DNA from: Paulownia fortunei
Taxonomy: Eukaryota > Streptophyta > Magnoliopsida > Lamiales > Paulowniaceae
Length of the DNA stretch: 64,000 bases
NCBI GenBank assembly: GCA_019321725.1
Contig: CM033115.1
Coordinates: forward strand, 15,696,673-15,760,672
Reading direction: 5' to 3'
Under the pieces are notes generated by a model. That model made no database searches, was not told where the DNA came from, and saw only the letters and a list, made by a program, of their open reading frames with translations. The translations under genes and the position numbers were made by a program. Below, in pieces: positions 35,005 through 46,753 of this stretch. Numbering within the stretch: the stretch's first letter is position 1; each line of letters opens with the position of its first letter.

Positions 35005-35012
35005 ATAAGTAA

Positions 35013-36085
35013 GCACAGTAGACTTTTCTAATAATTTTGAAATAATGAGAACGAATAGAAATAATCACTAACGTAGCTTGCTGTACATAGGTCGCACTTT
35101 AAAGTCTCCACCCAATTAACCTAAGGCGTGACACAAACAAATTTCTAAAATATGTTTTTAGATACTCTCAAAGTTTGACCTATTATGAGAAACTGAGGAT
35201 GAATTTGAAAATTTTCTTGAAAATCATATACAACAGACTATACTATAGCACTTCCAAAATACAGTAAATATTATTTTTTAATACACAAATATTAAATACA
35301 ACATCCCCTTATCTATACATTCAATACACTATATAATCAGATAACATAGATTGCACATTAATCGATAAGACACTGTAAATGATTACAGGAAAAGGACAAA
35401 AAACTGTAAATGATTTTTGTAAGTCAGCAGACACCCCAAGGCCCAAGAATAGCCCACCTCACATGGAGCTCCTGTTTGGGTCTGACAAAGAAGCATTAAA
35501 ACTCCCATCCTTTCTCAGACTTACGATGGCCTGTCTTTAATTGGGCACCATTAAAGAGACTGTTTCTTACAAATCCGTATCGGTTTGTTTCTCTTTTTCC
35601 AAACTTTTATACCGACAAATAGGCATGGCAATTGGAGGCTGGGGCTGAATTTGTCAATAGATGTTATGTTTAAGATTTTTAAAAATTTGGATTTCGGTTA
35701 TATTTATTTTATAATTTTAAAAAATATATTTTTTTAAATAATAATACCATCCTAAGATACATGTAAACAATTAAAAAATATAAAATAAATTAAATGAGAT
35801 GAGTTTTAAAATAAAATTCAAAATTTATCTTAAATTCATTTATAATTTTAAAAACCTGCAACGGGTTTATGTTTGAATTTGTCTCGTTACCATCCTCCTA
35901 ACAAATAAATAATATGCTATTTTGTATTGTTTATGTACAAAAACCCCTAGGAGATTTTGCTTAAATATAAGTATATATTTTTAATTTTTAAATTCATTTT
36001 ATATATTAACTCTAGTTGTTAATTTTCGTAACGAGAAAAATCAAGGGTAAGCAAGTATTTTAATTATAATCCAATTTTACTCTCA
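35013..36085. other. Intergenic stretch
   Basis: Apart from the MITE at 35622-35900, nothing recognised. A less AT-rich patch near 35,430-35,580 has no open frame of note. Confidence 0.5.
35622..35900. mobile_element. Short hAT-like MITE
   Basis: Starts GGCATGGCAATTGG and ends GTTACCATCCTCCTA, an imperfect inverted repeat. It is flanked on both sides by ACAAATA (35615-35621 and 35901-35907). The interior resembles 4900-5060 beside the truncated FAR copy 1. Confidence 0.5.
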
Positions 36086-36088
36086 ATA

Positions 36089-36224
36089 GGTGTTATAAAT
36101 ACTACATTTGATGTACATACATTTAGTATAGATCTATTATTTAAATATTTTATTTTAATATAAAATAAAACACTTGTCATTTATCCATACATTTGGTGTA
36201 TCATAAATATTACCACCCTCAATG
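36089..36224. mobile_element. Small MITE with GGTGTTATAAATAC ends
   Basis: The left end GGTGTTATAAATACTACATT and the complement of the right end (GGTGGTAATATTTATGATAC) are alike. The interior holds a TTTATTTTAATATAAAATAAA hairpin. A probable relative lies near 39,020-39,193. Confidence 0.5.
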
Positions 36225-36825
36225 TTATAATTTTGTAAAAAGTGGCAAGTTTAAACCCTGGGATTGTCTAAATTTTCAAAATTCTTTATCCAATTATACA
36301 TTAATCCCCCTATGGCTTATTCAATTTACACTGACTTTCCTTTAGATTTAATATTTTTAGCTTATCATATATTTTTTTAATTTATATTCTACAATATACA
36401 TATATACATTCTAAATTATTTTACTTAATACATGATTATATTTAAAAAATTAATTACACACATATCCTATATTTTAAGTTTCTCTCAAATTAACTTATAT
36501 TTTTTTAGAATTAATGAGCGTTGCAGTATGATTACTCCCTTACAAGAATGGCCAATCTACTAAACGTGTCCAAATGTGTAACACTCATTTATTAAAACAA
36601 TTACGTTCACACACACACAAAAAAAAAAAAAAACGTAATTTAAATAGATAGTCATAAAATTGTAATTTTTCTTTATTTTTTTATGGGCGTGACCGAGGTA
36701 GTATTAGAGCCCTACAAACCTACTACCTGTTTGGAACTTGTTTCATAAATTCAATTGTTCATCACCCTTAACTTTTCTTGGCTCGTCAGATATTAGTTAG
36801 CACCTTCAATTCTTCTCGTAAATTA

Positions 36826-37188
36826 AGAGTGTGTTTGGTTAAATTTATAAAAATTTTAAATTTTTTTATAAGTTTTAAAAAAATATTTAGTATTTTTTTT
36901 AAAGAGCTTATAAAATAAAAAAAAAATTGAAAGTTTATAAACTATTAAATAAAAAGTATGTTCATCCCAATTTATTTTAAAATAAGATTTTATTTTAATA
37001 AATTAATTTAATATTAATAATTTTAATTATAAAAATATTATTATCAATATTTTAAAAACTCCATAATCTTATTTTATCTAAATATTTTAATAATTTATTT
37101 TAAAATAAAATATAACAGTTTATAAACTTAAAAATATTTTATAAGATCTTTTAAATAATCTTAATCAAATATCTCTACACTTTTATTG
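36826..37188. mobile_element. AT-rich MITE-like element
   Basis: Starts GAGTGTGTTTGGTTAAATTT and ends TAATCAAATATCTCTAC, forming imperfect inverted ends around repeated TTATAAAA-type text. This is a common plant short-element layout. I could not fix a target duplication. Confidence 0.4.
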
Positions 37189-37489
37189 TTATCCTTCCAT
37201 ATAATTTAATCCTTGTCACTATCCATTTCCCTTGTTTGAATTGTATGTCAAGTATTATGTGAGGCATGTAGACATTTTTTTTTTCCGGCAAAAGCCAACT
37301 ATAATTAGGAGGGGTTAGATGTAAACTCCTATCAATTTATTAATTATAAAAATCAAAAATAAGATCATACAAAGTGAAAAAAAAAAAATAAGGGGTACTT
37401 ACTCCTTTACAAGAAAGTAATAAATCAAGAGTACTATCCTACGATAATTTAAATCGAAATCAAAATAATTGGACTCTATCTAAATTAAT

Positions 37490-37805
37490 CAAACCTTTAG
37501 CCTCAATCGGCATCAAAATAATTGGACTCTATCTAAATTAATCAAACATTTAACCTCAGCAGGCATTTCATGAGCCTGGAAAATTGTGGAACAAAAAGTA
37601 GAGCATGCAAGATTTGCCAAAGCATCTCCTATTTTATTTCCTTCTGGCTGATTTTGATATCCATTGAAGCAATAAATCATTTGCTGCCACTGTCCTTTTA
37701 CGATGTCCATAAATAAGCTGAATTACCACTTGTGAATTAAATTCTATCCAAATGTTCTGGAAGCCAAACTCCTTACATATTGTTAATATGCTTGCATCTC
37801 AAAGT
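37490..37805 (-). pseudogene. LINE-type RNase H (RVT_3) fragment
   Basis: On the minus strand, frames read LTICKEFGFQNIWIEFNSQ, VVIQLIYGH, KGQWQQMIYC, then GNKIGDALANLACS and LINLDRVQL. This is the order seen in the RNase H domain at the end of plant non-LTR retrotransposon polyproteins, and the late D-A-L-A-N motif is intact. Only the last 65 codons (37710-37513) are continuous. No reverse transcriptase is seen upstream. Confidence 0.65.
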
Positions 37806-39000
37806 TTATTAGGTTTATGAAATTTGACCATATTATTTGTTTCAATCATGATTACCAAGTCAACGTGTGTAGTAGTTTCTTCTTTGGTGTCTCTTTCAAT
37901 CAATAAATAACTTGGTTATTATGTATATTAAGACTGAATTGTTCTATATATGAACAATAATTGCTCGATATCAAACAAAGCTTGGTTCAATTATACGCAC
38001 GATACTAATCCAAACAAAGATATAGAAGCCAAAATTGATGGACATTATCAAGTCTTATGCTATTGATGCATGTTAAAATAGTACGTATCAAGAATTAATC
38101 TTTCGTCAATAAGTAATCAGAATATCCATTTAAAACACCTATAAAAAATAGTTTCGCCAAACAAAAATATCTAATGCTTAAATAAGTAAATCTTCCTAAA
38201 AAATGAATAGAATATATATTGGAATAGTAATAATAACCACGTGTACCTTAAATCTAAGGTGTAATTTTTATATATAGACAATAATGTAATTAAAGTCTTT
38301 CGGGATTGTTTGATAAAAAATATAATAAATTGTGGGATATGAACTAATTTGTGTCTGAATATTATATGTACTTAGAGTAATTGTTTGTAGATATTTTAAA
38401 GTAAACTTTTATGAAGCATAGTAGTTTCTGGGATAATAAAAATGATGATGGTAAAAAGATCAAATTGCCCATCATGAAATCAAAAGAAATTGACATATGT
38501 TCAACCCTCCACACCTCCATCCTCGTGTACTGCTGCAACAATTGGGGCTCTTTCTTACTTTGTTGTATATTTTAATTCTTTTCCTAATATTATGTGAATG
38601 ACATACTACCAATCTTTCTTAGGCATATGTCAACCTTCATTTTTAATTCTAGAATGAAGGCACTTATGTGTATAATTTTACATTGTACACAACATTTTGT
38701 TATGCAATTAAATATTTCAAAAAATTGATAACTATTTTAATTAATGGATACAGTTGGCAAAATTGATCACAATAGTTTTAGGTTAATACCGAAAAAAAAA
38801 AGCCAATACAAAAACAGAATTGAAATTATCAACTTGCACACACTTTCATGGTCCTCACATGTAAATGGCCTTGAATGGTTTTTACCTATTTCGCATTGAC
38901 GGCATTTATGTACCCGCACCCACCTGCTCCATTTTCGGCATTTATGTACCCGCACCCACCTACTCCATTTTCAGGCGTTTGACCAGTATAAGCATATTCA
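37806..39000. other. Intergenic stretch
   Basis: AT-rich, no recognised gene. Contains the 36-bp tandem repeat at 38901-38972. Confidence 0.5.
38901..38972. repeat. 36-bp unit repeated twice
   Basis: GGCATTTATGTACCCGCACC followed by CACCTGCTCCATTTTC, then the same again with one change (CTGC to CTAC). Confidence 0.95.
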
Positions 39001-39019
39001 GTATTTTGGTTGGAAGGTT

Positions 39020-39056
39020 GAATGACTGAAAAATGTGTGGTAATATCCAATGTTAG

Positions 39057-39095
<39 letters not shown>

Positions 39096-39193
39096 AAATG
39101 AAGGTTAAATATTTTATTTTATAAAAAATAAAATATTTGAATTATGAATATATACTAAATATATGTATATTTGGTGTAGCATCTATAACACCG
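39020..39193. mobile_element. Probable MITE containing a TA microsatellite
   Basis: The right end GCATCTATAACACC mirrors the GGTGTTATA start of the element at 36089. A perfect-looking hairpin AAATATTTTATTTT/AAAATAAAATATTT lies at about 39106-39137. The left end is blurred by TA expansion. Confidence 0.35.
39060..39087. repeat. TA microsatellite
   Basis: About 13 TA units. Confidence 0.95.
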
Positions 39194-39596
39194 AAATGTG
39201 CATTCATAAGGAGAAAGAAGAAGATGACAGCTGAAACGGGGATTTAGGGCAAGTGGCCTTTCTAAAAATGACCATCTATATCTTCAAGGGCAGGTATGTA
39301 ATTTCATAGAAGTTTAGGTGCAAAATGACATTTCACACTTAAGAATAGATGGTAAGCTTGGCCAATAAATTTGTCAGACCTCCTTGGGCAGGATTGTAAT
39401 AAGACCAAAAATTCAAAATTGTGTCGGACACTAAATTATCTTTTGGGCTACACAGGGAGAATATGCAGTGAACTGAGCAGGATAAATTAATAAATCAAGC
39501 CTAAAAACCTACAAGAAAATCGCACGGTCCTTCAGTTGTTTAATGCAACAAAAATATGACGTGGTCCATTTATTTGTCAGACAAATTTAATATTTT

Positions 39597-39677
39597 TATG
39601 TGACCACAAAAATTTTATTCAGGCATCAAACAATCATGCGACAACAGACACTTATGTGACCACAAAAATTTTATTCA
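39597..39677. repeat. 25-bp direct repeat, spaced
   Basis: TATGTGACCACAAAAATTTT plus ATTCA occurs at 39597-39621 and 39653-39677, exact and 31 bp apart. Confidence 0.9.
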
Positions 39678-39679
39678 AA

Positions 39680-42040
39680 AGTTGGTGAAAATGCTACTAT
39701 TAATTATATTTTTGACCACTAAAATTCAAAATACACTTTTCAACGAAGAGGTCAAAGATAGAATAACATATTGAGTAGTGATATAAAGCTTAAAAATGCC
39801 TTCATTCTTTAGTTTTTCTAAAAGCTCCAATTGAGATAAAGTATGCGAACAAGATTGACCTGTTTAGATCGACTAATCATTCCTGTGCTCGTCTTAATTC
39901 AGCTCTTCGTTTTAATAATTTAGGCCGAATACCCAAGCCCAATTATTAGTACTGATGGCACGGCACCATCTCCTGGACATAGTAGCTTGGCCTAATACTG
40001 GGATCCATACAACAGGTCTAGTATATGGCACATTAATTATATATAAGAATAATTAATTAGTAAGTGAGAAGAAGAATGAGATTGCAGAAATACAAGTTAG
40101 GGAGAAAGAGCAAAATGAAGTAATTATTTATAGTGGCTCAGCTGACTCAACCTACGTACTCTAGTAAGGATTTTGCACCCTTAATTTGAATACATTAACA
40201 GTTAAAAAAAATCACAATGTACTATTAATTGTTTTGCACCATAAAGCATAGATATATGTGAATGCAGAAAAGTAACTTGGAACTTGAAAGAATGCATTAA
40301 CTTTCTTGCAATATTAGGGTATTAAAAATGCTAATTATTTGAAATTCATACAAGTAAAAAATAGATAATGAAATAAACCTCAGATAAAATAGAAAGAAAA
40401 TTACTATAACATCATGTTCAATTAAGCACAAGATTGGGCCTCAAGCACCAATATAATAGCAGTTCTTAACTATATTTTTGCTTAAGCAGTATCCTCATTA
40501 AAAAAAAAAAAAAAAAAAAAAAACAGAAAAAAATGAAAAAAATGAAAAACAGAAAAAGAAAAAGAGGAGACTTTTTAGCTTAAGCCCAAGAATGGATAGT
40601 TTTGGGCCACGATACATGTTTGATAGGTTTGATTTTTAAATAATTCTGTACTAAATTGCTTTAATTTAACTGAAAAAATAAATCTCGATTACACCAACTT
40701 TGGTTATTAAATTGTGTTGTTTTCAAGCCTATATTCTTTAGTTAAATCAATTTTAAGCTTAAGTAGCTATTACATTTCTCAGCTAGGTAGTGGAACATGG
40801 TGAGACATTGTTCTTCAAAGACCAATAATAGTTAGAGCTTCGAATGATGTAATTATTCTTTTAGCCTTATAAATACAGAGCATCCTATGTAGTCACATCC
40901 AAACAAATATTCATCATTGAGCAATACAAATGATTTTAAATTTCAACAAGGTTTTTGATGTAATATATAACAATAGATACACATTGAGATATAGCCGAAA
41001 TGAAAGATACAATTATATAATAGAACTCTATAAAGAATAATCTTGAGAAATTCAATCGTATATCATACTTTTATCAAGGGGATGATATATTTTTAAGTTT
41101 AATTTTGATCTCATAAACTCAATATCAAAGAAACATGTCGTATATAGGTTAGACACGCTATAAATAAATTCATGGAGAAGTGGATACATTTAATCATTAT
41201 TTGATATTTGTTTGGTGTTGTTGTTCATGTGCCTTAGAGTCATAATGTTGAAAATTAGATCGGATTTTTGGACCAACGATTTAATTATATATATATATAT
41301 ATATCAATCTTCTATCTAATACGTCAATTTTTTATCTAATCGTATAAAGGCAATTAACTCTATATTTTTATTTGGAGCATCACCAAAAAAGTTTTATGAA
41401 TTTAAGGTATGTAAATGATGGAGTTCTAATAGTTATTCAGAAAAAAGACTTGTTTGTAATTGATTCAAAAATAGAAAGGTAATTATAAATATAGTTGCGG
41501 TTCGATTAAAATGAGGTTTTTAGACGAAGTTGATGCGGGATATGTAGATGAATAATTATCAATGCATATAAAACCTACTTGATGCACTATCAGTTATGTG
41601 ATTATGCATTTGATTATTAATTCTTTTTTCAGCACATGTAAATACCCTAAAACCAACTCAACCACACGAAACCACACGAAGCGCCAAAGTTATTTTGCCC
41701 CGAGTATGCCCTCCTCCCCCATCCAAACGCTTATATATTTGAAGCCCTTTTCCACCATAGCTACAGAGCTTGATTTTCACCATTGAAGAGCTAAAATATT
41801 CTATAATTTTTCCAAGACTTATTATTCATTTTCTTCAACAAAATAAATAAATATATTGCTTATAGATGTAATGATCAAAAGGCAAATTAAATGTGAAAAA
41901 AGAACTAATTGAAGGGGATTTGGTTGCAATGAATAGGTTTGAAAAATATTTTTATTTGAAAACACAGAAATTTAAATGTTAAAATGCAAATTGATAAATT
42001 CTGCATAGTGTGTGGATTCTGGAAAAAGATAGAATGCAAG
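39680..42040. other. Intergenic region
   Basis: No gene recognised. Contains a poly-A run of about 24 (near 40500-40523) and a TA run (41288-41304). A 62-codon frame near 41598-41786 has no motif. Confidence 0.5.
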
Positions 42041-42049
42041 AAAAAACAT

Positions 42050-42444
42050 CAATGTTTTGCCGGACCGATAATTAAATCAGTTTTGTTGTCGATTTGATCG
42101 GTTCAACTGCGTGTTCGACTAATCCAATAAAGATTGATAATATTTTTTTATTATATTATATAAAATAATAATGTAATAAACTAATTCTTATGTTCAGATA
42201 AAAGCGATAAATAATCGATTAAAAATATATTTAATAAAGTTTAAAATTTAAATAATTACATATATATAATCAAATATCAAATTTGAGCTTCTTAAAAAAA
42301 ATTAAAAAAAATAAAGATATAAAAAAGTTGTTGATCGGTTCAACTAATTTTTTGGCCGGTTCAACTGTTTTGATTGCACTCAAACACCAACTACCAATTC
42401 GCAGTTGAATTGATCGGTTCAATCTAATTTTTAAAATATTGGTC
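42050..42444. mobile_element. Degenerate relative of the 34553 hAT-type MITE
   Basis: Starts CAATGTTTTGCCGGACCGA and ends AATTTTTAAAATATTG, the same general layout as 34553-35004. It has matching interior text (TTTATTATATTATATAAAAT and GATCGGTTCAACT). No target duplication remains visible. Confidence 0.6.
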
Positions 42445-42452
42445 TACACTAC

Positions 42453-42588
42453 TATTACGTTTGGATTTCAAATTTTGGTTAAAAAAAGAAAAGCAAAATG
42501 AAGAGCATTAAAAGTGCGAAAAATACTATCATTTGAAGTGAGGAAAATATTATTCTTACTAAAAATTCAAAAACCAAACATAGATATA
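42453..42588. mobile_element. Relative of the FAR intron MITE
   Basis: Ends TATTACGTTTGGATTTCAAAT and AAATTCAAAAACCAAACATAG resemble those of 13643-13788. It directly abuts the previous MITE. Confidence 0.55.
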
Positions 42589-43139
42589 GTTTTCTCACCA
42601 TACCAAAAGTTCATCTACTATTGCACTTTCCACATGGTTTAAAAAAACGCATGTCCATGATACAATGTAAACACTAAAAGAAAAAATGATGTTAATGATA
42701 AAATACTAATATATTAATTGGCAATTCAAAATTATAATAAGTGATATGCATTCAATAACAACACTTTTGCCATAATATAATTTTAAAAAATATAATAATG
42801 ACAGAAATTGTATCTAAATTGTCACTATTAATAATTAGTAATACATGTATATTAATAATTTATTGATAATATGAAAATGGTGACACTAAATTATTACAAT
42901 ATATGTGTCATTAATTATTGATTGTGATAACTATATACACAATTTTTTCGTTACTACCTATCAATAAGACAATTTTTTTACAGTATTATTAAAAAATCAC
43001 TATTGTGGAGAAAATTCGTATATACATGTTACACAAGTTTTTTGTGTAGCTCATTCTTTAATTGGTGAAGAAACTCGGATTGTGCAATGTTTGTGAGTAA
43101 TGCTCAGTTATAGAACTTTAGACTAAATAAAAGTTTACC

Positions 43140-43460
43140 CAATTAGGGGTGGAAATGAATTGAGTTCAAAAGAATACAGTATAGTTCAAGTTTATTTGAA
43201 TTTTAATCGAATTTAAAAAATTATATTTAAGTTTAGTTTGATTATTAAATAAATCAAGTTTGAATGAACTTTAATTGAATCGAATAGAAATCGAATTTAA
43301 ATAGTTTGATCATTTTGCACATATTAATTTTTTTACTAATCGAGTTGAACTCGAACAAAGCTTTATATTTTATCGGAAAAAAAACATATTCAAATTTAAT
43401 TTACCATGTTAATGAACGAAGTTCAAATAAATTTTAAATAATTAATTCATTTTTCAGTCT
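43140..43460. repeat. Possible short repeat with GGGGTGGAAATGAATTGAG start
   Basis: The phrasing (alternating TCGAATTTAAA, TTTGAA and GAGTTGAACTCGAA) is of a kind common in plant non-autonomous elements. Ends and class are not determined. Confidence 0.25.
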
Positions 43461-46400
43461 GATACTCAATCATATCTATGTGTACTAGGGTTATTTGCTT
43501 CCACATCATTAATCAAGTTTAGAGTTTTGGCATCCACATCTCCTAAGATTTGGATTTTTGAAAAAAAAAAAAAAAACCTTTTCCAAAAGTAGCCACATCC
43601 CTTTATTATTGGGAAAAAATATAACATCAAAATTCTAAATAAAATTTTTAAGAAAAAATATTGATTGATATCAAATTTTAAATTATAAGGTCCTTTCAAT
43701 AATATAAAGGGTCCGATAACTTTATGGCCTAGCCCAAATTTACTTAAAAAATATGATCTAGTCCATTGTGTACTTTTGTAGACCGAAACCCAATGATTTT
43801 TTAAATTGGATGTTGGATTATAATCCCACGAACAAGGGTGGGATCTAACAATTCACTTTGGACAAAGATCCAAACTTACAATGGAAATATCCAAATTGTC
43901 CCTGAAAATTGATGTAAAGTTACATTGTATGCCCTTATCATATAAACCCATCGAAGTTTACATTGATGTAAACTCTTCTTTTTTCCAATTCATTCTTCTG
44001 TCTCAATAACTTTTCAACTTTTTTTTTTTTTCGATTTCAGTTAGGGCTGGGGCTCTTTCTGGCCTTTGAATTAAAGAGAAGCAAAGCTCACAACTGCCAC
44101 AAATATGGAAATCACCTTCAATATCAGAAGAAAAAAGAGAGAAAATAAATGGAAAAAGAAGGAGAGAAAGAAAGGTTTTTCGGTGGTGGCAACCGCAAAG
44201 ATATAGGGAGGAAAGATGAAAAATAAAAAGAGGTGTGATATAGAAATCATCTTATATGTATAGAGATGATGAACTGGAGAGCTGTAGAACTTTAGAGCTG
44301 CGAAGGTGTAAAGGTGTAATATGATAAATTACTATTTGCATCACGAACAAGCGTTAAGGGTATTTGGGGTAGTCCGATAAAACCTTTCAACACTCAATAT
44401 AATAAGATGAGTAGGTGATTTAAACCGAAAATTAAAAAGTATTTGAAACTTAACTGATTTTGTACCTTATAATGAATTGATAAAAATATTTATAGTTGTG
44501 AGGTCAAATGGTATAATATTGTATAGTATGATACATAAATTACTTGATTTTTATGAACCTATGATTTTGGGCCTTACTTTCATTGGTTTAGCTGCATCAT
44601 GATATCCTAATTTATTTATTTTGAATTTATTGGACTTAGTCCATTGCACTGTTTTGTATTCATGACTGTTAAGGGGAAACATAAAAAGAAAGAAAAAGTA
44701 AGGGAGAAGAAGAGGGGGAAATGAGAGGACAAGAAAGAAAGAAAGGAGAAAAAAAAAAAAAACAGAAACAAGAAAGAAAGGAAAAATAAAAAATCTGAGA
44801 AAAAGTGTGTTGGTCATGAAAAAAAGAATGAAGAAAGAACAGAAGAAAGAGAAAAATGAAAAAAAAAAAATGACACTAGAAGTTGATTGGTCATGGAAGA
44901 AATAGAAGAACAGCAGTAAAAAAATAAAAATTAAGAATTTACTAAGGATATATAATCATATTATTATAATGTTATTTATTTATCCTACAAAATATACATT
45001 TGTTTATATTTTTTTATTAATATATTATTCTTACAATCTCTAAAATTATACATAATATTTATTAATAAATTAATTTATATCCAACAACTTATCATATTTT
45101 TTTTATCACTTATTTTATATCCCAATTAAAAAAGTAAATACTCTTTTAATTATAAATTAATCAAAAATAAAAATAAAAAATGAGTGTTGCTAAATTTTAA
45201 ATTTTAAAATCTTTTCAAGTGCCCAAAGATATATATTAATTTTTAAAGTAAAATGAGGGACTTAAAATTTAATTACAAAATCTTCAATAGTACAATAAAT
45301 CCTGTATCCTAAAAATAAAAGGAGTTATTTTTAAATATATTATTTTTAATAGAATCATGTATTTTAAAGATGACATCACTTATTGTTTCTAAACATATGT
45401 ATTTTATTTTTGACATGCAAAAGTTAGTTTATACTATTTGTTTTTAAAAAAATTGTATATATCAGAGACTAAATGTTTTCAATTAGTATGCGCTGTTTTC
45501 TTAATAAAATTAATATCCTCTATTGAAGAGCGTAGAAAATTTGATCTCGTACTAAGTCTATAATAAATTTTTAAAAAGCAATTCTCATAAAGGTTAATTA
45601 ATGTTGTATATATTGTTGAAGATGATCTTAAATTAAAATAAAATTCTGGTCTCTCATTTCTTCAACTATATTATACTTTATATTGAATTAAGATATTTTG
45701 TTTGTAATTAAAGAGAGTTTCAGAAATTGAATTTTAGTTTTTTATGTTTTTATATTCAATTATTTTTTTTTTAAAAATGATGAATTATATTCATATATAT
45801 TTCATATATTTCTCTATCTAGCAAAAGAGAGTAATATTATCAACCGAGTAAATGATTTTTACTTTATAAGATTACTTAGATAATTTTAAGGTTTCTAAAA
45901 TAAAATAGATTTCAATATTAAAAATTCTAAACCGAGACGGAATTGAAGTTGCTATTTTGTTGAAAAATTGAAATATAATCAGATTAGCAATGACACGGGA
46001 TGCTTAATTACGGAATATATCTTATTGAACTTGTGAATGAAATTAGGTATATTCATATCAATTTTTTTAATTTTCCAAGTGAAAAGTTAGAACCAAAATC
46101 AATTCTATGCTCTTTTTTTTTTTAAATAGAAAAAAATAAAATAAAAGAATCAACAGTATTCATTTAATTGAGTGCTAAGTTAATAACTAAAAGTTTTTGG
46201 GCTTTATTTTTTTCTATTCTTTTCTTAGCATAACAACAATTAGTAAACTGAATTTTTATATTGTTTTTACATACCCAAAAACAAAGAATTAAATTTGATA
46301 AAAATAAATATATTAATATTTTAAAAAAATATTTATTTATATTTGCATTTTGATTCTTTACTACTACTAGATAAATTTTAAAATTTTTCGATGAAATAAT

Positions 46401-46560
46401 AGATTTTTATTTTTATGTTAATTCTTTGTGCTCAGGGTAGTGGGCTTTCAATGGTATCCCAAGGCCCATCCCGAGAGAAGGTGCTAGCCCAAGAGATGAG
46501 TTCTAGTAAAGGCTGTAAAGCCCAAGCCACAATTGTTGATTAACTAGAGTGTTTTCTGCC
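43461..46560. other. Intergenic region left of the PPR gene
   Basis: AT-rich with no supported gene. Contains the polypurine tract at 44671-44880. The long minus-strand frame over that tract (44817-44551) is a run of F, L and S caused by base composition. Confidence 0.5.
44671..44880 (+). repeat. Polypurine tract of about 200 bases
   Basis: The plus strand is almost only A and G, with GAAAGAAAG-type repeats and runs of 13-14 A, interrupted near 44,806-44,816 by TGTGTTGGTCATG. Confidence 0.85.
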
Positions 46561-46680
46561 AAGGAGAAGATCGACGCAGCGGCAGCGAAAGAAGCTCCGG
46601 CGACAACGATGATGAGGTGAGTCCGTCGAGTCTGGCCCCGCTCCTGGAGGAGCTGTTCAGGAATGAAGCGCATAGATTTT
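46560..46680 (+). promoter_or_regulatory. GC-rich 5' leader, possible first exon of the PPR gene
   Basis: Markedly more GC-rich than its surroundings. It contains ATGATGAG followed by the strong donor GTGAGT (46617), and an open frame reading SPSSLAPLLEELFRNEAH. Neither joins cleanly in frame to the next exon, so the true first exon may differ. A splice at 46616 to 46736 would give a basic start resembling an organelle presequence (MMRLTVRLKCMTNSFRLW), but it then leaves the PPR frame. Confidence 0.4.
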
Positions 46681-46753
46681 GCTTTTTTTTTTATCTGTTA
46701 ATTTTTTTCTTTTTATTCGTTTTCGGATTGAACAGGTTGACTGTCCGCCTGAA

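Noticed and set aside
44551..44817. 88-codon minus-strand hydrophobic frame resembling a membrane protein
   Set aside because: Its run of F, L and S comes from the polypurine/polypyrimidine tract, not from selection.
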